From: Notolepis coatsorum | Taxonomy: Eukaryota; Chordata; Actinopteri; Aulopiformes; Paralepididae | NCBI GenBank assembly: GCA_963971535.1 | Contig: OZ020592.1 | Location: 54,319,150 to 54,383,149 of the forward strand | Direction: 5' to 3' | Length of the DNA: 64,000 nucleotides | Shown here: positions 31,960 to 43,618 of the stretch, piece after piece | How positions within the stretch are numbered: the stretch's first letter is position 1 | Layout: each line of letters opens with the position of its first letter | Position numbers and translations under genes: made by a program | Notes under the pieces: model-generated | Database searches by the model: none | What the model saw: the letters and a program-made list of their open reading frames with translations, nothing else | What the model was told of the DNA's origin: nothing

Positions 31960-32580
31960 ACTGACATGCCTAGAATATGCTTCTCCTTCATTCTGTATAG
32001 ACCCTGTCATTGTTTGTTAACGATGATTATGATGTTAATGATGATTGTAGACATAACACTGCTTCCGAAAACCAAACCAAAAGCTCCTACGCATGTTGTA
32101 GAAGATCGTCTGACTCAGCTGGTGCCATGCTGTGAGGAACAGGATACGTCATACATGCTCATGCTCTCTTCCCATGTGTGTTTTTTTTACGAGACCACCA
32201 ATCAACCGCCTTTCAACCTAATCTTGATGCCGGCTCTTGGTGCAGAGCAGCGGACTTCGTCAAAGTGTAGGTTACATGCCAGCTTGTTTTCAAATGGATC
32301 TGGGGACATTTTATTGCAGCACACTTACCCAAGATACACAATTACAAGGCATACCCGAATTATCAGTTGGTTGGAAGTGTCACATACTGTATAAACTTGT
32401 AAGACGAGATAGGAGAACATGAAGAGCTGCTGACTGAGGAGAAAATTGGATCAGTGTTGAGTAAGGCAAAAAGTATGAATTTGAACTCATTTCACAAGAT
32501 TCTAATTAACTAAATGTAATTATTCTTAACTTAATGTAATAATGTACAAAATAAATTATAAATCTTGAAGATGTAAACCA
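31960..32580 (+). repeat. Dispersed repeat of unknown family, copy 1
   Basis: It shares long blocks with 40850-41870 on the same strand. Examples are CATGCTCTCTTCCCATGTGT, ACCACCAATCAACCGCCTTT, AGAGCTGCTGACTGAGGAGA and CTTAACTTAATGTAATAATG. It ends near AATAAATTATAAATCTTGAA. No domain is recognised. Confidence 0.7.
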
Positions 32581-32588
32581 TTAACCTC

Positions 32589-33364
32589 TTAAGCCAGAGC
32601 CCTATTTTCTGAAAATCTGCCTAAAAAAAGTAAATGGAAGATTGCTCCACTTCTACAAAGTCCATTTGCATGTTCTTGGTATCTAGGGACATCTATGGAT
32701 CTCAGGGATATGATTATAGAATATAGAATATCAGGCTTATAAATTACCTTATTATGGATCGGGCCAAATCTCCCCTTTCCAATGGCAGAGTTCAATCTGG
32801 ATTTAGTACCACCAGGCGTGATTCACAAACCCTGAATGAAATCTACTGTAAGTACAGTTACTTTTCTATAATGTCCATTTCTCCGCCATTTTTCATCAGA
32901 TTTGAACGCCGTTTTTTGCTAGACATTCATAGAAAGGTAGAGAAATGATAACAATAACGTTCAGGTTTGTGGGAGATAATCCCGAAAAATAAGAGAAATA
33001 AAAAAGTCAATCCAGAAGTCAGATGATTGACAGGGGCTGGCATGAGCTAGGAAGTGTAGTTTTTTTTTATTTATTCGAAAGCCCATCAAAAGTCCTGGGT
33101 CTCCTCTCCTCATAGGACTACAAACAAAATGGCGGTGCCATTTCCTCGCATCAATATTCGCCATTTTTCACTAATAACACTTAAAAGTTAAAACCATTGG
33201 TAAATAGTGCTGAAAATATACACGTTGCTGTTTTGACAGGGTTAGGTTATTCTTTACTCTTGGCAAAAAAAAAAAAAAAAAAAAACATTAATTCATACAT
33301 TCTGTAGAGATGGATTTATGGCATGATGTCATTGTGTGACCGGTACCGGACCCCTCGGGCTTAA
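32589..33364. mobile_element. Possible TTAA-type MITE
   Basis: TTAAGCCAGAG at the left and CCCCTCGGGCTTAA at the right form an imperfect inverted pair, each including TTAA. The interior is AT-rich with a poly(A) run (33266-33286). The short TIR makes this tentative. Confidence 0.4.
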
Positions 33365-33594
33365 CACATTGACCGCCAGCAGCAGGGGGCGCTGATCCCC
33401 CTTCAGCGCCAGGGCTTTATTCAATGGATATAGTTTTAGACTGTGACATTTGCGAGTGCTTAAAATATATCTTATATTATAGCTATGGGTCTAATACACC
33501 CGTCGATTGTCAGTGAGTTGCTTCCAGTCAGAGCCGCCTGGGAGAAATGCGAGGCCCCGTATTAAAATTATATAATATATATATTTTTTTTTAC
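33365..33594. other. Unassigned short spacer
   Basis: No recognised features apart from an AT-rich end. Confidence 0.3.
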
Positions 33595-33690
33595 AGTCAA
33601 CATATTCTTAAATAATAGCGCTGCCCGAGGCTGGGCATACAGTCAACATATTCTTAAATAATAGCGCTGCCCGAGGCTGGGCATGATACA
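33595..33690. repeat. Tandem duplication of about 47 bp
   Basis: The unit ACAGTCAACATATTCTTAAA, then TAATAGCGCTGCCCGAGGCTGGGCAT, occurs twice. A third partial copy follows and runs into a GA run at 33701-33719. Confidence 0.85.
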
Positions 33691-33749
33691 GTCAACATAT
33701 AGAGAGAGAGAGAGAGAGACCTACAAAGAGCCCCTTTTGTCAACTCATA

Positions 33750-34433
33750 ATGAAACTGGCTGACATCTCACACTCTGACATCACAAACCCTAGCCAGCCT
33801 CAGAAGATTAGACCTAAACAAATTATAACCAAAGAAAAAGATAAATACATTACGTATTGGAATCAACTCACACAATCACAACACAAATTAGAAACATATT
33901 TGGCCCTAAACAGACAGTATACTGTGGCAGACTACCTCAGCACAGTAACTGATAAGAATCTAAGAAAGAATCTGACAAGGTACAGACCATGGTTTGGCGA
34001 TAGAGAAGGGCAGACACAGACAGACCTGGCTGCCCAGAGAGGAGAGGTTGTGCGGTCTTTGTGATGAGGGAGCCATAGAGACAGAACTACACTTCCTAAC
34101 ACAATGTGAAAATTACAGAAATATTAGGGAGGAATTCTTTCCAAAAATTGAAATAATTTCCCCAGAATTCCAAAGTATGACAGAAGTGCAGAAATTGCCA
34201 TTCCTCCTGGGGGAACAGAAAGAATGTGCAGATTTAGCTGCAAAATATGTCAATTCATGTCACAAGAAAAGGGACAACCAGTAGGACACATATACTGTAT
34301 ATACATGTACCATGTTTTACTCAGTGCACCATCTCCTTTATTTCTTTTGATCTTATATTGTTTGCTGTTTATGTCATAATTGTGCTTTGGCAACATTTGT
34401 GAAATTTCATGCCAATAAAGCTTTTTGAATTGA

Positions 34434-34436
<3 letters not shown>
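33750..34436 (+). pseudogene. LINE 3' end with cysteine-histidine motif
   Basis: Two overlapping plus-strand frames (33750-34064 and 33994-34284) join across a frameshift near 34030-34060. The second encodes CGLCDEGAIETELHFLTQC, a C-x2-C-x8-H-x4-C zinc-type motif found near the C terminus of several LINE polyproteins. It ends with a 3' UTR and TGCCAATAAAGCTTTTTGAA, then a TTGAA-type tail, typical of a retrotransposon end. The clade is not certain. Confidence 0.55.

Positions 34437-34494
<58 letters not shown>
34437..34494. repeat. (GA)n microsatellite
   Basis: About 58 bp of GA follow directly on the LINE tail. After it, a 50-bp GCGGGTGCAGCACxAGAGAG unit is duplicated to about 34580. Confidence 0.92.
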
Positions 34495-34498
<4 letters not shown>

Positions 34499-34693
34499 GG
34501 TGCAGCACGAGAGAGACAGAGAGACACACACCACGGCGGGTGGGTGCAGCACCAGAGAGACAGAGAGACAGAGACCACAGCGGGAACAGAATAGATTGCT
34601 TGAAAAACTCACCCTAACGCAGATTCAATGGCAAAGTTGGAAGGAGACGACGTCGACGCATTTTCCTACCGTGGAGATGAAAAGTACCAGTCC

Positions 34694-36821
34694 TGTAACT
34701 GAGGGGTTACAAAACCCTGACTGTATTAAAGATTGTGATAGATTAAACCACTGCTAATTATGTACTTAGTATTACTTGCCAGACAGTACAACTAATTATG
34801 GCAGACACTCATAATAACACGGCACGGTGACAAAGAAATATCATTGAGGGTATTTATTATTATGCAGCAAATTGTACAGATATGAGAATTAAGGTCGCGC
34901 TTGTATGGCGACGAATATGCATAAGTCAGTCAGTAGCAAAAGTTAGTGGGAATAGAATAATTCCTACGATGGGGTCCTAGGCTAACGCCGCCTGGCGTAG
35001 GATGGCAATTATAGGGGGAAACGCTGGTACCGCTGGAGACAAGGGGTTTCCTCCCAGAGATGTAAGCTCTGGAGGGAAGAAGAATGTTCGGATACTCAGT
35101 CTGTTCAATTGAAGAAGAAGAGGGTTCACGTACAGAATCCAGTCCTTGTAATCCAAAGGCTCAGCAACAAAGCAATAACTGTAATCCAATTGCACGATAG
35201 CAATGATGATAGCCAGCTAGCTGCGGTCCACGAAACCAGCCCGAAGTAGATCCTCACGGTGGTTAAATCCAAACAACAGTGGGTATTAACGATGCTCTTC
35301 TCCAAGGGTAGTACGTTCCACAATCACTATAATCCAACCAATACTGGTTCTGCAATCGCCGCCGTCGGTTCCAATATGCACATGTCCAGTAGGTTCTCCG
35401 ACTAGGCCCTCCTCGTGTACTGGCACCAATGTATTTAGTCCACGCACACTGGCTAAGGTTCCACTAGCTAAACGAACGAACTGCTGGGTAATGCTGCACA
35501 CGAACGAACTGCTGTTGGCACGATACACAATAATTAACGACTCTTTACTTCACATTAAGTCAAGTCAAGTAATTTATTTATAAAGCACGTTTAAAAGCCC
35601 AAGAGCCAACCAAAGTGCTGTACAATCAAATCTTAAAATCAATGTCCTAATATAAAATACACAAATACAAAAATACAAAAAGGCACAGCAGGACAAGACA
35701 GTACATTCAGAGAGTAGGACAGTAGGACAACACACGAATAGGGGAACACAAAGTACAGTAGCACACAGGGGACAGAGGAGCATAATAAGAGATACAAGAG
35801 GGAGGGGGCAGGATAAAATTACATGGGAGTGTGTGAGTTAGGGTGTGGGAGAATCAGGGTTTATTGAAGGCCAGGGAATAGAAGTGGGTTTTTAGACGGG
35901 CCTTAAATGTCTCCAGTGAGGGGGCAGATCGGATCTCCAGGGGAAGCTGGTTCCATAGCTTGGGGGCCACGGCCTTGAAGGAGCGATCGCCTCTCTTTTT
36001 GAGTCTGGTGCGGGGGGGGACCAGCCGAGCCTGGTTGGAGGATCTTAGTGACCTGGGTGCTGCGTAGGGGGTGATGAGTTCGGTGATGTATAAGGGTGCT
36101 GCACCCGATAGTGCTTTAAAGGTGAGGAGGAGGATTTTAAAGTCTATTCTAAATGGGACTGGGAGCCAGTGTAGGGAGGCTAGGACTGGTGTGATGTGCT
36201 CTCTCTTTCTGGTACCGGTAAGGAACCTAGCTGCAGAGTGCTGGACCATTTTGAGGCGGGACATGGCTGTCTGACTGATGCCGGTGTAGAGGGCATTGCA
36301 GTAGTCAAGGCGTGAGGTTATGAATGCATTGACTACCGTTTCCAGGTCAACGGGTGAGAGGATTGGTTTTATTTTACTGATGTTGCAAAATAAAGAAGCA
36401 CGAACTTGACGTTACTGCATTAAATCTGACACTTTTACTATTCACTTCGCACGTGGTTCTCAACGCTCTGTTAGACGAACTGCTTCTCACTACATTAGAA
36501 TCACACTGAACTTGATGAAAAACTACTGTTCGCACCTGCCGCGATATATATACTTAAGTGGCTTTCTAGTGCCGAACCTCAGTTCTCGTCTCGAATCAAT
36601 GCGCCGTCTCCAGGCATGTTCCAACATGCCTGGACTCGCCTTTGAACCTGACTTTGGGGGCTCGCCGCCTGGCGCCGAGAACGTTATCCAATGAGGAAAG
36701 TGAATATTACTGGGATTCAAACGCAGGCTTAAAGGGATATAACGTGTATATATAAATAATATACAAGGTATATAAAACAATAAATGTAGATTCTCAGCTT
36801 TTAATCTGGCCCTTCACAACA
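34694..36821 (-). mobile_element. Solo LTR, minus orientation, interrupted by a LINE
   Basis: On the minus strand it starts TGTTGTGAAGGGCC (36821) and ends CCCCTCAGTTACA (34694), like the copy at 19927-21226. The 5-bp duplication AGTCC is perfect (34689-34693 and 36822-36826). Without the 800 or so bp inserted LINE the unit would be about 1.3 kb. Both copies are complete and lie head to head about 13.5 kb apart. Confidence 0.85.
35560..36390 (-). mobile_element. L2/CR1-like LINE 3' end inside the solo LTR
   Basis: The minus-strand frame 36264-35854 encodes the ORF2 C-terminal end, from HITPVLASLHWLPVPFRID through DRSFKAVAPKLWNQLP to FYSLAFNKP and a stop. A 3' UTR of about 290 bp follows. The 3' tail is (ACTTG)n near 35562-35575. 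The element is 5'-truncated at about 36390. The coding part is open over 136 codons, so the insertion is fairly young. Confidence 0.8.
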
Positions 36822-36826
36822 AGTCC

Positions 36827-37640
36827 CATCCATGATATTGTCCCCCCGGAACAGCACTCGATAACGTAGTGTCGTATATTTCTAAATGAAAACATGAATA
36901 AATGCAAGTGAAATGTACAAGGAAAATGATTAGAAAGACAAATGCTGATTGATAGAAGGGCCATTTAGAGTACACCATGTGAAGTTATTTCTGAGACCCT
37001 AGGCTTGAGAGGGTAGAGGCGGTTGACTCCCCAGAAACAGATGGCTGACCTTAAGACAATAAAACTGACCCCTCAGGACTATAGTAAGACGGGCCGAAAG
37101 GAGTGGTAAAAAGAGCCTCTCAGATAGATGAGTCAGCAGCACTCAAGTGAGGCCAAGTGTTCAAAATGCATCAAGGTTTAGCAAATCAGAAAAACGGAAG
37201 AAACAATAAGAAATGCAGTTAATTGGTAAATATCAGAGATGAAGGGTTAGACCATTTGCAAAATGTGGTGAAATGCTAATGCTAAATATAAAATAATGAA
37301 CCCAATAGGCATATGGTTTGTTGTCTGGGCACTGTCTGAAAAAGTAGTCTGTTTCTTATCTAGACTATGTAAACATTTTAGTCACAAGCATGAGGATGTT
37401 ACTCAGGGAAAAACTAATCCTCTCATCAAGTGAAGTGTCAGCAAGATTCAAACTGTGAAACCGTGGTCACAGGACCCAAACGGTTGTGTCAGCGAAACAT
37501 GTGGTCACAGGACACCAACAGACAAGTTTCTGCTGGAATGTGACCAAAATAAGGCAGATCATGGACGTGAATAGGCAGGCAGGGTCTCCCCCTCCCTCTC
37601 GCTCTCTGTCTCCCCCTCCCCCTCTCTCTCTCTCTCTCTT
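36827..37640. other. Unassigned stretch
   Basis: AT-rich, with no recognisable domain or transposon end. A CT run at 37583-37645 gives false frames. Confidence 0.35.
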
Positions 37641-38150
37641 CCTCTGATAAAAAGGGCTGATGGCGACGGACAAAGAGACACACACCCGGTGACGGGAGCG
37701 AGGAGACAAGAGAGGATCTCTGGAGAGCCGAACCAAAGAGACACAGCGAGAAGGATCCTGAGAGCCAAGCAGTGACACAGAGGGACTGAGACCCGATGAC
37801 AGACGAAATCGCTTCGCAGCAGGAGAAGCCTACCACCAAAGGAGAGACGAAAAACGAGCGCTCTCTGCTGAGCACCGATACTCACGGAGACCAGGTTGTC
37901 TTGACAACCAGACCAGCGAACCACTAAGAGAGGACTCGGTGTTGTCATGGGAAAACCCGAGAGACGACAACACCACCACCGGAGAAACGGCTCTGATCGG
38001 CCCTAGCTGATCAGATCATGGACAAAACTGCCACATCAAAGAGACAATTAGATTGAACCAAAGAGACGATGTACTTGTTGATTCCTAAAACTGTGGTTTT
38101 ATTAATAAACACCGCCGCCCGTTGATTTTGACCATATCGTCAGTCTCCTC
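37641..38150 (+). mobile_element. Possible LTR-like segment
   Basis: GATAAAAAGGGCTGATGG at 37646 resembles a TATA box and start region. GGTTTTATTAATAAACACCG at about 38095 resembles a polyadenylation region followed by a GT-rich end. Boundaries and a second LTR were not found. Confidence 0.25.
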
Positions 38151-38159
38151 TTACTTGAA

Positions 38160-38243
38160 TTTTTTTTTTTTTAATCATCTCGCGGCCCACCCGTGGCTGT
38201 TCGCGGCCCACCTTTGGGTCGCGACCCCGACTTTGGGAACCAC
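38160..38243 (-). mobile_element. hAT-type terminus
   Basis: The end GACTTTGGGAACCACTG is the inverse of the common hAT end CAGTGGTTCCCAAAGTC. It is preceded by GCGGCCCACC repeats. The opposite end was not found. Confidence 0.5.
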
Positions 38244-38261
38244 TGCTCTAGACTATGAACT

Positions 38262-38562
38262 ACTCTAGACTATGAACTAGTCTAGTTTAAGCAGCAGCTC
38301 AATGCAACGTGAAAAACTACGTATTTCACAATTCAAATATAAAATGTAAACATGAGATATAAAATTGCAACACACTTTAATTTTTTTAAGGAAAGCATAA
38401 CCCTTGAAATTTTAATGTACTCTAGACTATGAACTAGTCTAGTTTAAGCAGCAGCTCAATGCAACGTGAAAAACTACGTATATATATTTCACAATTCAAA
38501 TATAAATTGTAAACATGGGATATAAAATATAAATTGTAAACATGGGATATAAAATTGCAACA
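38262..38562. repeat. Tandem duplication of about 150 bp
   Basis: Both copies contain CTCTAGACTATGAACTAGTC, then AAGCAGCAGCTCAATGCAAC and AATATAAA(A/T)TGTAAACATG. It lies just 3' of the hAT transposase and may be part of its 3' UTR. Confidence 0.85.
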
Positions 38563-38599
38563 CTTTTCTTTTCTTTTTTTTGCTGCACTCTATTCTTAC

Positions 38600-40163
38600 T
38601 CACTGTCTGGCATCACATTTTTAAGAAAACCAGCATCTCTACCCTCTCAGCTGAGAGCCGATTCCTTTTCTCATCAAGGACGTTGGACACTGCACTAAAG
38701 AGTCTCTCACTGTCCACAGAGGTGCAGGGGGCACCGAGAAACTTGGTTGCAACAGCAGCCAGTGAGGGGAAACGTGAGACATTATCTTTCCAGTAGTGTA
38801 GAGGATTGCTTTAGGGTGGGTTTGCTCTGAGAGATAGGTCTGTATCTGGACTTCAGCTGATGTACTACTCACAGACCGGGCCTCTAGCGGATTCTCTTCC
38901 AAAATCTCATCCATGACTCTGCCCAGGCAGCTGCTTGTGCTTGCTTCTTCTTCTTGACGTGGTGTCTTGCTTCTAGGCTCTGCGCTGGCGTCTGCGGCCT
39001 CTGGCTCTCTGGCAGCCCTCTCGTCCTCCATCTTCACCACCTCCTGGATGAGCTTCTCCTTGGCAAGCCTCAGGTTGCCTGATTTTGTGAAGAATCTGAA
39101 AATAGATAAATGTATCAATTACCCACAAGTTCACAACTAAGTCAGTCAAACATATGGCAAGACAACACACAGCATTTTATTTAACGTAATAGATACGATT
39201 ATTTATAGCATTAAAAAAAATAGTACATTAATTTACTTGCCTGTCTTTGTATCTAGGATCCAATATAGTGGTGATGGTGTATAGCGGCTCCACCTCTATC
39301 TCAGCAAAGCGGGTCTCCACTGCAGCTAGGAGCGTGCTCTTCATGGTTTTGACCCCCTGGTCAGTGGTCATCTCCCGAGAGAGTACACGTCTGAGGGCTG
39401 TTTGGATGAATGAAATGGATGAATGGTTTATTGTTTAGAATATAAAATACATTTATCTTATAGTAAAATTAAATTATTAAAATATAGCAAATTATTAATT
39501 AATTTAATTAATATAATAACCTGTTATTGCAGGGATTACATCAGCTGCAGATGCAGTGGGGTTGCTCACATCCCTTGTGAGTTCCTCAAATGGAACTAAC
39601 ACCTCAGCTGTCTTCTCCATCAGGGTCCACTGGCTGGCTGTCAGGGTGATTGGGAGGGTGTAGTCAGCTGCATAGACACAGAGAGCCCGCTTCTGCTCCA
39701 AGATGCTCTGCAACATGTAGAGGCTGCTGTTCCACCTCACAGCAACGTCCTGCTTGATGTCCATCTTCAGGTCGTTCTGGATATCTTCCAGACGCGAATA
39801 GGCCAACGGCGAATGTTTAAAATGGCCAATGATTTTCCTTGCGGTGGCCAGTGTGTCTGTGACACTGCGCTGAGACAGTAGACCCTCATGCACGGCAAGT
39901 TGGAGTGTGTGCGCGAGACAGCCCACACTCGTTACTTCCATGTCATCCATGGCCTTCTTCATGTTTCGCGCGTTGTCCCGCAAAATAACATGGACCCGTG
40001 ACTTCTCTATTCCCCAACTGTTAAGCATCCCCAGGAGCGCCTCTCTAACACGATCTGCCGTGTGAGATCCTCGGAAGTTCTGCGTATGCAATGTAGCATG
40101 ATGCAACTTAAACTCTGAGTCAATCCACTGAACGGTGAAGCTAATGAGTGACATTGGACTCAC
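38600..40163 (-). pseudogene. hAT transposase (ZBED-like), three exons, frameshifted
   Basis: On the minus strand, exon 1 (40163 to about 39520) shows VILRDNARNMKKAMDDM, GCLAHTLQLAVHEGLL and VRWNSSLYML, which are motifs of the hAT catalytic core. Exon 2 (about 39401-39242) reads RFAEIEVEPLYTITTILDPR. Exon 3 (about 39096-38600) holds an acidic linker and then the C-terminal dimerisation region (SVDSERLFSAVSNVLD). Acceptors AACAG and TTTTCAG and donors AG|GTTATT and CAA|GTAAAT fit the splits. A 1-bp loss near 38806 breaks exon 3, and a second break is near its end. The N-terminal BED finger exon was not found. The ZBED-like assignment is inference. Confidence 0.8.
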
Positions 40164-40499
40164 TGAAGAACTCCATATGTTTGTATTTTAAAGTGCTTCC
40201 AAACCTCTGACATTTTTCTACTCAGTGGATAACCGTGTTTCGGGAGCGACGTGTTGTTGTGAGCGTAGGTATCTTGAGGGATTCGGCATACGTCACTCGT
40301 GCAGCGGTGTAAATTAAAGGGAATGTGTTTGTTGTGGACATTTCTTCTGCTGTGTGTGACAATAAATAAATGAATGATGATATATTATGTAATTTAAAAC
40401 CTAAACTAAGGCCTCAGTATGAGTTTAAGACGTGAACATGGTCATGTTTGTTGAATAATAATTTAAAAAATATATATTTTTATAATACCTTTTTTTTTT

Positions 40500-40602
40500 T
40501 TTGGCTGCCGATTTTTTATTTATTTTTTTGTTATCCCCGAGCCTCTGAAAATCACGTGATCGGCGCCGATCCCGATCACGTGATCGGATCGGGACATCCC
40601 TA
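40500..40602 (-). mobile_element. hAT-type terminus, probably of the transposase element
   Basis: GATCACGTGATCGGATCGGG, then ACATCCCTA, is the inverse of a hAT end TAGGGATGTCCCGATCC. It sits 440 bp upstream of the transposase exon 1 start, consistent with its 5' end. The partner end near 38 kb was not found. Confidence 0.55.
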
Positions 40603-40699
40603 CATGAGGGTCATCCTTTTGTGTTAAATGGCTGCATAAAGCAAGCATTTGTTGACTCTCATGTTGATAAGAGTATTAAAACTTGGAACTTGAAAAAGA

Positions 40700-40812
40700 T
40701 CAGTTTAATAGATAAAAAAGAAAATTAAAAAAAATTGCGATTAATCACGAGTTAACTATGGACAATCTTGCGATTAATCAGATTAAATATTTTAATCGAT
40801 TGACAGCACTAG
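40700..40812 (-). mobile_element. Another hAT-like end
   Basis: ATTAATCAGATTAAATATTT, then TAATCGATTGACAGCACTA, resembles the inverse of TAGTGCTGTCAATCGATTAA, a common hAT end. Only one end is visible. Confidence 0.45.
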
Positions 40813-40849
40813 TACTCACTAACTAATGTGCCATAAGAGGCACATTCAG

Positions 40850-41870
40850 AAAATCAGTTGTCTGCCTAGAATACGACCCTGCTTCTCCTTCATTTTGTAT
40901 AGACCCTTTCATTGTTTGTAGGCAAAATGCTGCTTCCGAAAAAGTGGCTCTTTTGATAGTAAAGGTTGCTGACCCCTGGACTAGACGTATAGGGAGGGCT
41001 GGAAATCTATAGTGCTCCCTCTGTCCTGTGGAGGGCGGCAATACGCCTAGACGCGTAGTCCGCCGGAAATATACAAGAAGAAGAAGAAGAAGACTAGACG
41101 TAGAGTCTGCTGGGAATATAATACATTTTCCTCAACTATACTTTCTCTCTCTCGATGGATAGCTGTTTGTTGACGTGTTAAAAACGCATCAGTAGCAGGA
41201 TTACTGTCATTTTGATTACTGTAGTTTGCCTGGTATGTAGCCTTGGTTAGTGGCTGCCCCACCAATGTTTTACATATAAAAACGCCACTGTGCGTGCGTA
41301 CATGTGTATGTGTGTGTGGGGGCCTCCACAAGAGTCTGGCCCAGAGGCCTCTGAATTCTTAATCTGGCCTTGGTCATACGTGCTCATGCTCTCTTCCCAT
41401 GTGTGTGTTTTTTTCCTGAGACCACCAATCAACCGCCTTTCAACCTAATCTTGATGCCGGCATGGTTCTCTGGGAAAGGTGCAGAGAAGCAGTCTTCTTA
41501 GTATAGGCTACATGCCAGCTTGTTTTCAAATGGAGACTGGAACCAGCAATTCCACATTGCTAGAAAATAAAAAAAAGTTGTCCCATGCCATGAGTGAAAA
41601 TGACATAAAAATAAGTACTACAGTACAATGATTGCAGCACACTTACCCAAGATAGAAAATTACAAGGCCAAGCTCCAATTATCAGTTGGTTGGAAGTGTC
41701 ACATAAACTCGAGAAGAGATAGGAGAACATGAAGAGCTGCTGACTGAGGAGAAAATCGGATCAGTGTTGAGGTTGAATTTTAACTAAGCTAATTTCACAA
41801 GATTTTTATTAACTTCATGTAATTATTCTTAACTTAATGTAATAATGTACAAAGAAATGAATAAATCTTG
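40850..41870 (+). repeat. Dispersed repeat of unknown family, copy 2
   Basis: It matches 31960-32580 in several blocks and contains extra sequence at about 40980-41365 and 41535-41640. It ends near AATGAATAAATCTTGAATA. Confidence 0.65.
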
Positions 41871-42019
41871 AATATAATACTATTATTTGACATTTAATTT
41901 CTTCCTGTCTGAGCTAATCTTCTACATCATTTGAGCTCCCATGTGAGGATTGGTCCGTTGCCGCCACACGCTTCAAAGGGTCAAGTACCAATTACCGTCA
42001 CGCACCTGATGTGTGTTGT

Positions 42020-42765
42020 AATCAGCTCACCTGAGCCCTTCATATACTCTGGGGTTTCTATCATTCTTTGTCGGGTCGTTTTGGATTACCTCTGGATGCT
42101 GTTTGTTCCCCCCGTGTTGTACCTCGTCTGTTTTTCTTCAGGACGTCTATGGAAGTCGCCGCTGTTGCTTTTCTCTGTCATCCGTTGGAGCTGTGCCTCG
42201 TTGCCCGCTTTGCGCATTTGCGCCTTGGTGAGTTTTTGGAACGAACCTTTTGGATTCTCTGTTTTCTGTGTGTTTTGGTAACACTGAAGATTTGCCGTTT
42301 TTGTTTTGTACTGGACTCAGCTAAACTTGTGTGTTGGTAACACTGAAGATTAAGTCACGTGTGATTGTACTGGACTCTGCTAAACTTGTGTGTTGGTAAC
42401 ACTGAAGATTAAGTCATGTGTGATTATACTGGACTCAGCTAAGGAGGACTGGACTGCCTTTGTATTCCGTTGGCTGTTTTGTTGACAACTCTCTCTCTCT
42501 CTCCATTCCTCCCTGAGTTGGAGCCTTGAGTAGCTGCAGAGCCGCAGAGGCAGTGGCGCAACGCCGCTTCACCCTCTCTACACCGAGACGATCTGCAGAG
42601 CCGCAGGCTGCTCCGCCCATAACATTCCCCACTTGTACCTTTTGTTGTTTCATCTATTCCCTGTTACTTTGGAAATAAATACGCCCTGGTTTTTGGCTAA
42701 CTCTGAACTACCTGTCTGTGCCGTGCTGTTGGGGTTGGTGTCAAACCATAACATCCCACCTCCAC
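42020..42765 (+). mobile_element. Possible LTR with internal 59-bp repeats
   Basis: A plausible LTR-like layout: CATATACTCTGGG near 42042, pyrimidine-rich blocks, GGAAATAAATACGCC near 42671 as a polyadenylation site, and a CATAACA end at about 42752. Between 42270 and 42442 a unit containing GTGTTGGTAACACTGAAGAT and TGTACTGGACTC occurs three times. No target-site duplication was found. Confidence 0.4.
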
Positions 42766-42822
42766 ACAGAGTGGAGAACAGAGCCACAGTACACCATGTA
42801 CCATGTCCAAAATGAAAACAAC

Positions 42823-42827
<5 letters not shown>

Positions 42828-42911
<84 letters not shown>
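42828..42911. repeat. (AAT)n microsatellite
   Basis: About 28 AAT units. On the minus strand this is the (ATT)n tail of the LINE fragment at 42912-43143. Confidence 0.95.
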
Positions 42912-42912
<1 letters not shown>

Positions 42913-43143
42913 GCTTGGATTTATATAGCGCCTTTCAAGAAACCCAATGACACTTTACAAGGCAATAAAAACACACATAAGGAATCAACAAAATAAATAG
43001 TAATAACAATAAAGGACAGGGAGACAACTAGAGGCCATAGGCCTTCGTGAACAGGTGGGTTTTCAGGGCTGTCTTGAAGGAGTCCAAGGATGTGGCAGAG
43101 AGGATCTCAGACAGGAGAGAGTTCCAGAGGGTGGGGGCCACTT
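42912..43143 (-). mobile_element. L2-type LINE 3' end, minus strand
   Basis: The minus strand encodes VAPTLWNSLLSEILSATSL, then FKTALKTHLF and a stop. GCGCTATATAAATCCAAGC and the (ATT)n tail follow. It is a heavily 5'-truncated copy. Confidence 0.75.
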
Positions 43144-43495
43144 AATAAATGGGCTTCTTAGTTTACCTGAGGTCCAATAGGCTTCTTAGTTTAGCTGAGG
43201 TCCAACACGTTTCTTAGTTTACCTGAGGTCCAATGAGTTTCTTAGTTTACCTGAGGTCCAACAAGTTTCTTAGTTTACCTGAGGTCCAATGAGTTTCTTA
43301 GTTTACCTGAGGTCCAATGAGTTTCTTAGTTTACCTGAGGTCCAATGAGTTTCTTAGTTTACCTGAGGTCCAATGAGTTTCTTAGTTTACCTGAGGTCCA
43401 ACAAGTTTCATGGTTTACCTGAGATCCAACACGTTTCATGGTTTACCTGAGGTCCAACAAGTTTCATGGTTTACCTGAGGTCCAACAAGCTGAGA
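43144..43495. repeat. 28-bp minisatellite, about 12 units
   Basis: The unit is AATGAGTTTCTTAGTTTACC followed by TGAGGTCC, with variants AACAAG and CATGG in the later copies. Confidence 0.9.
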
Positions 43496-43618
43496 AGGGG
43501 CAGGGGGCAGGCAGAGGTGGCTAAACTAGAGCAGGAGACTTAATCAAAGCAACACAGCCAGCCAGAGATCTAGGGTAGAGAGACACAAAGAGAGATGAGA
43601 CACATCATCATATCATAT

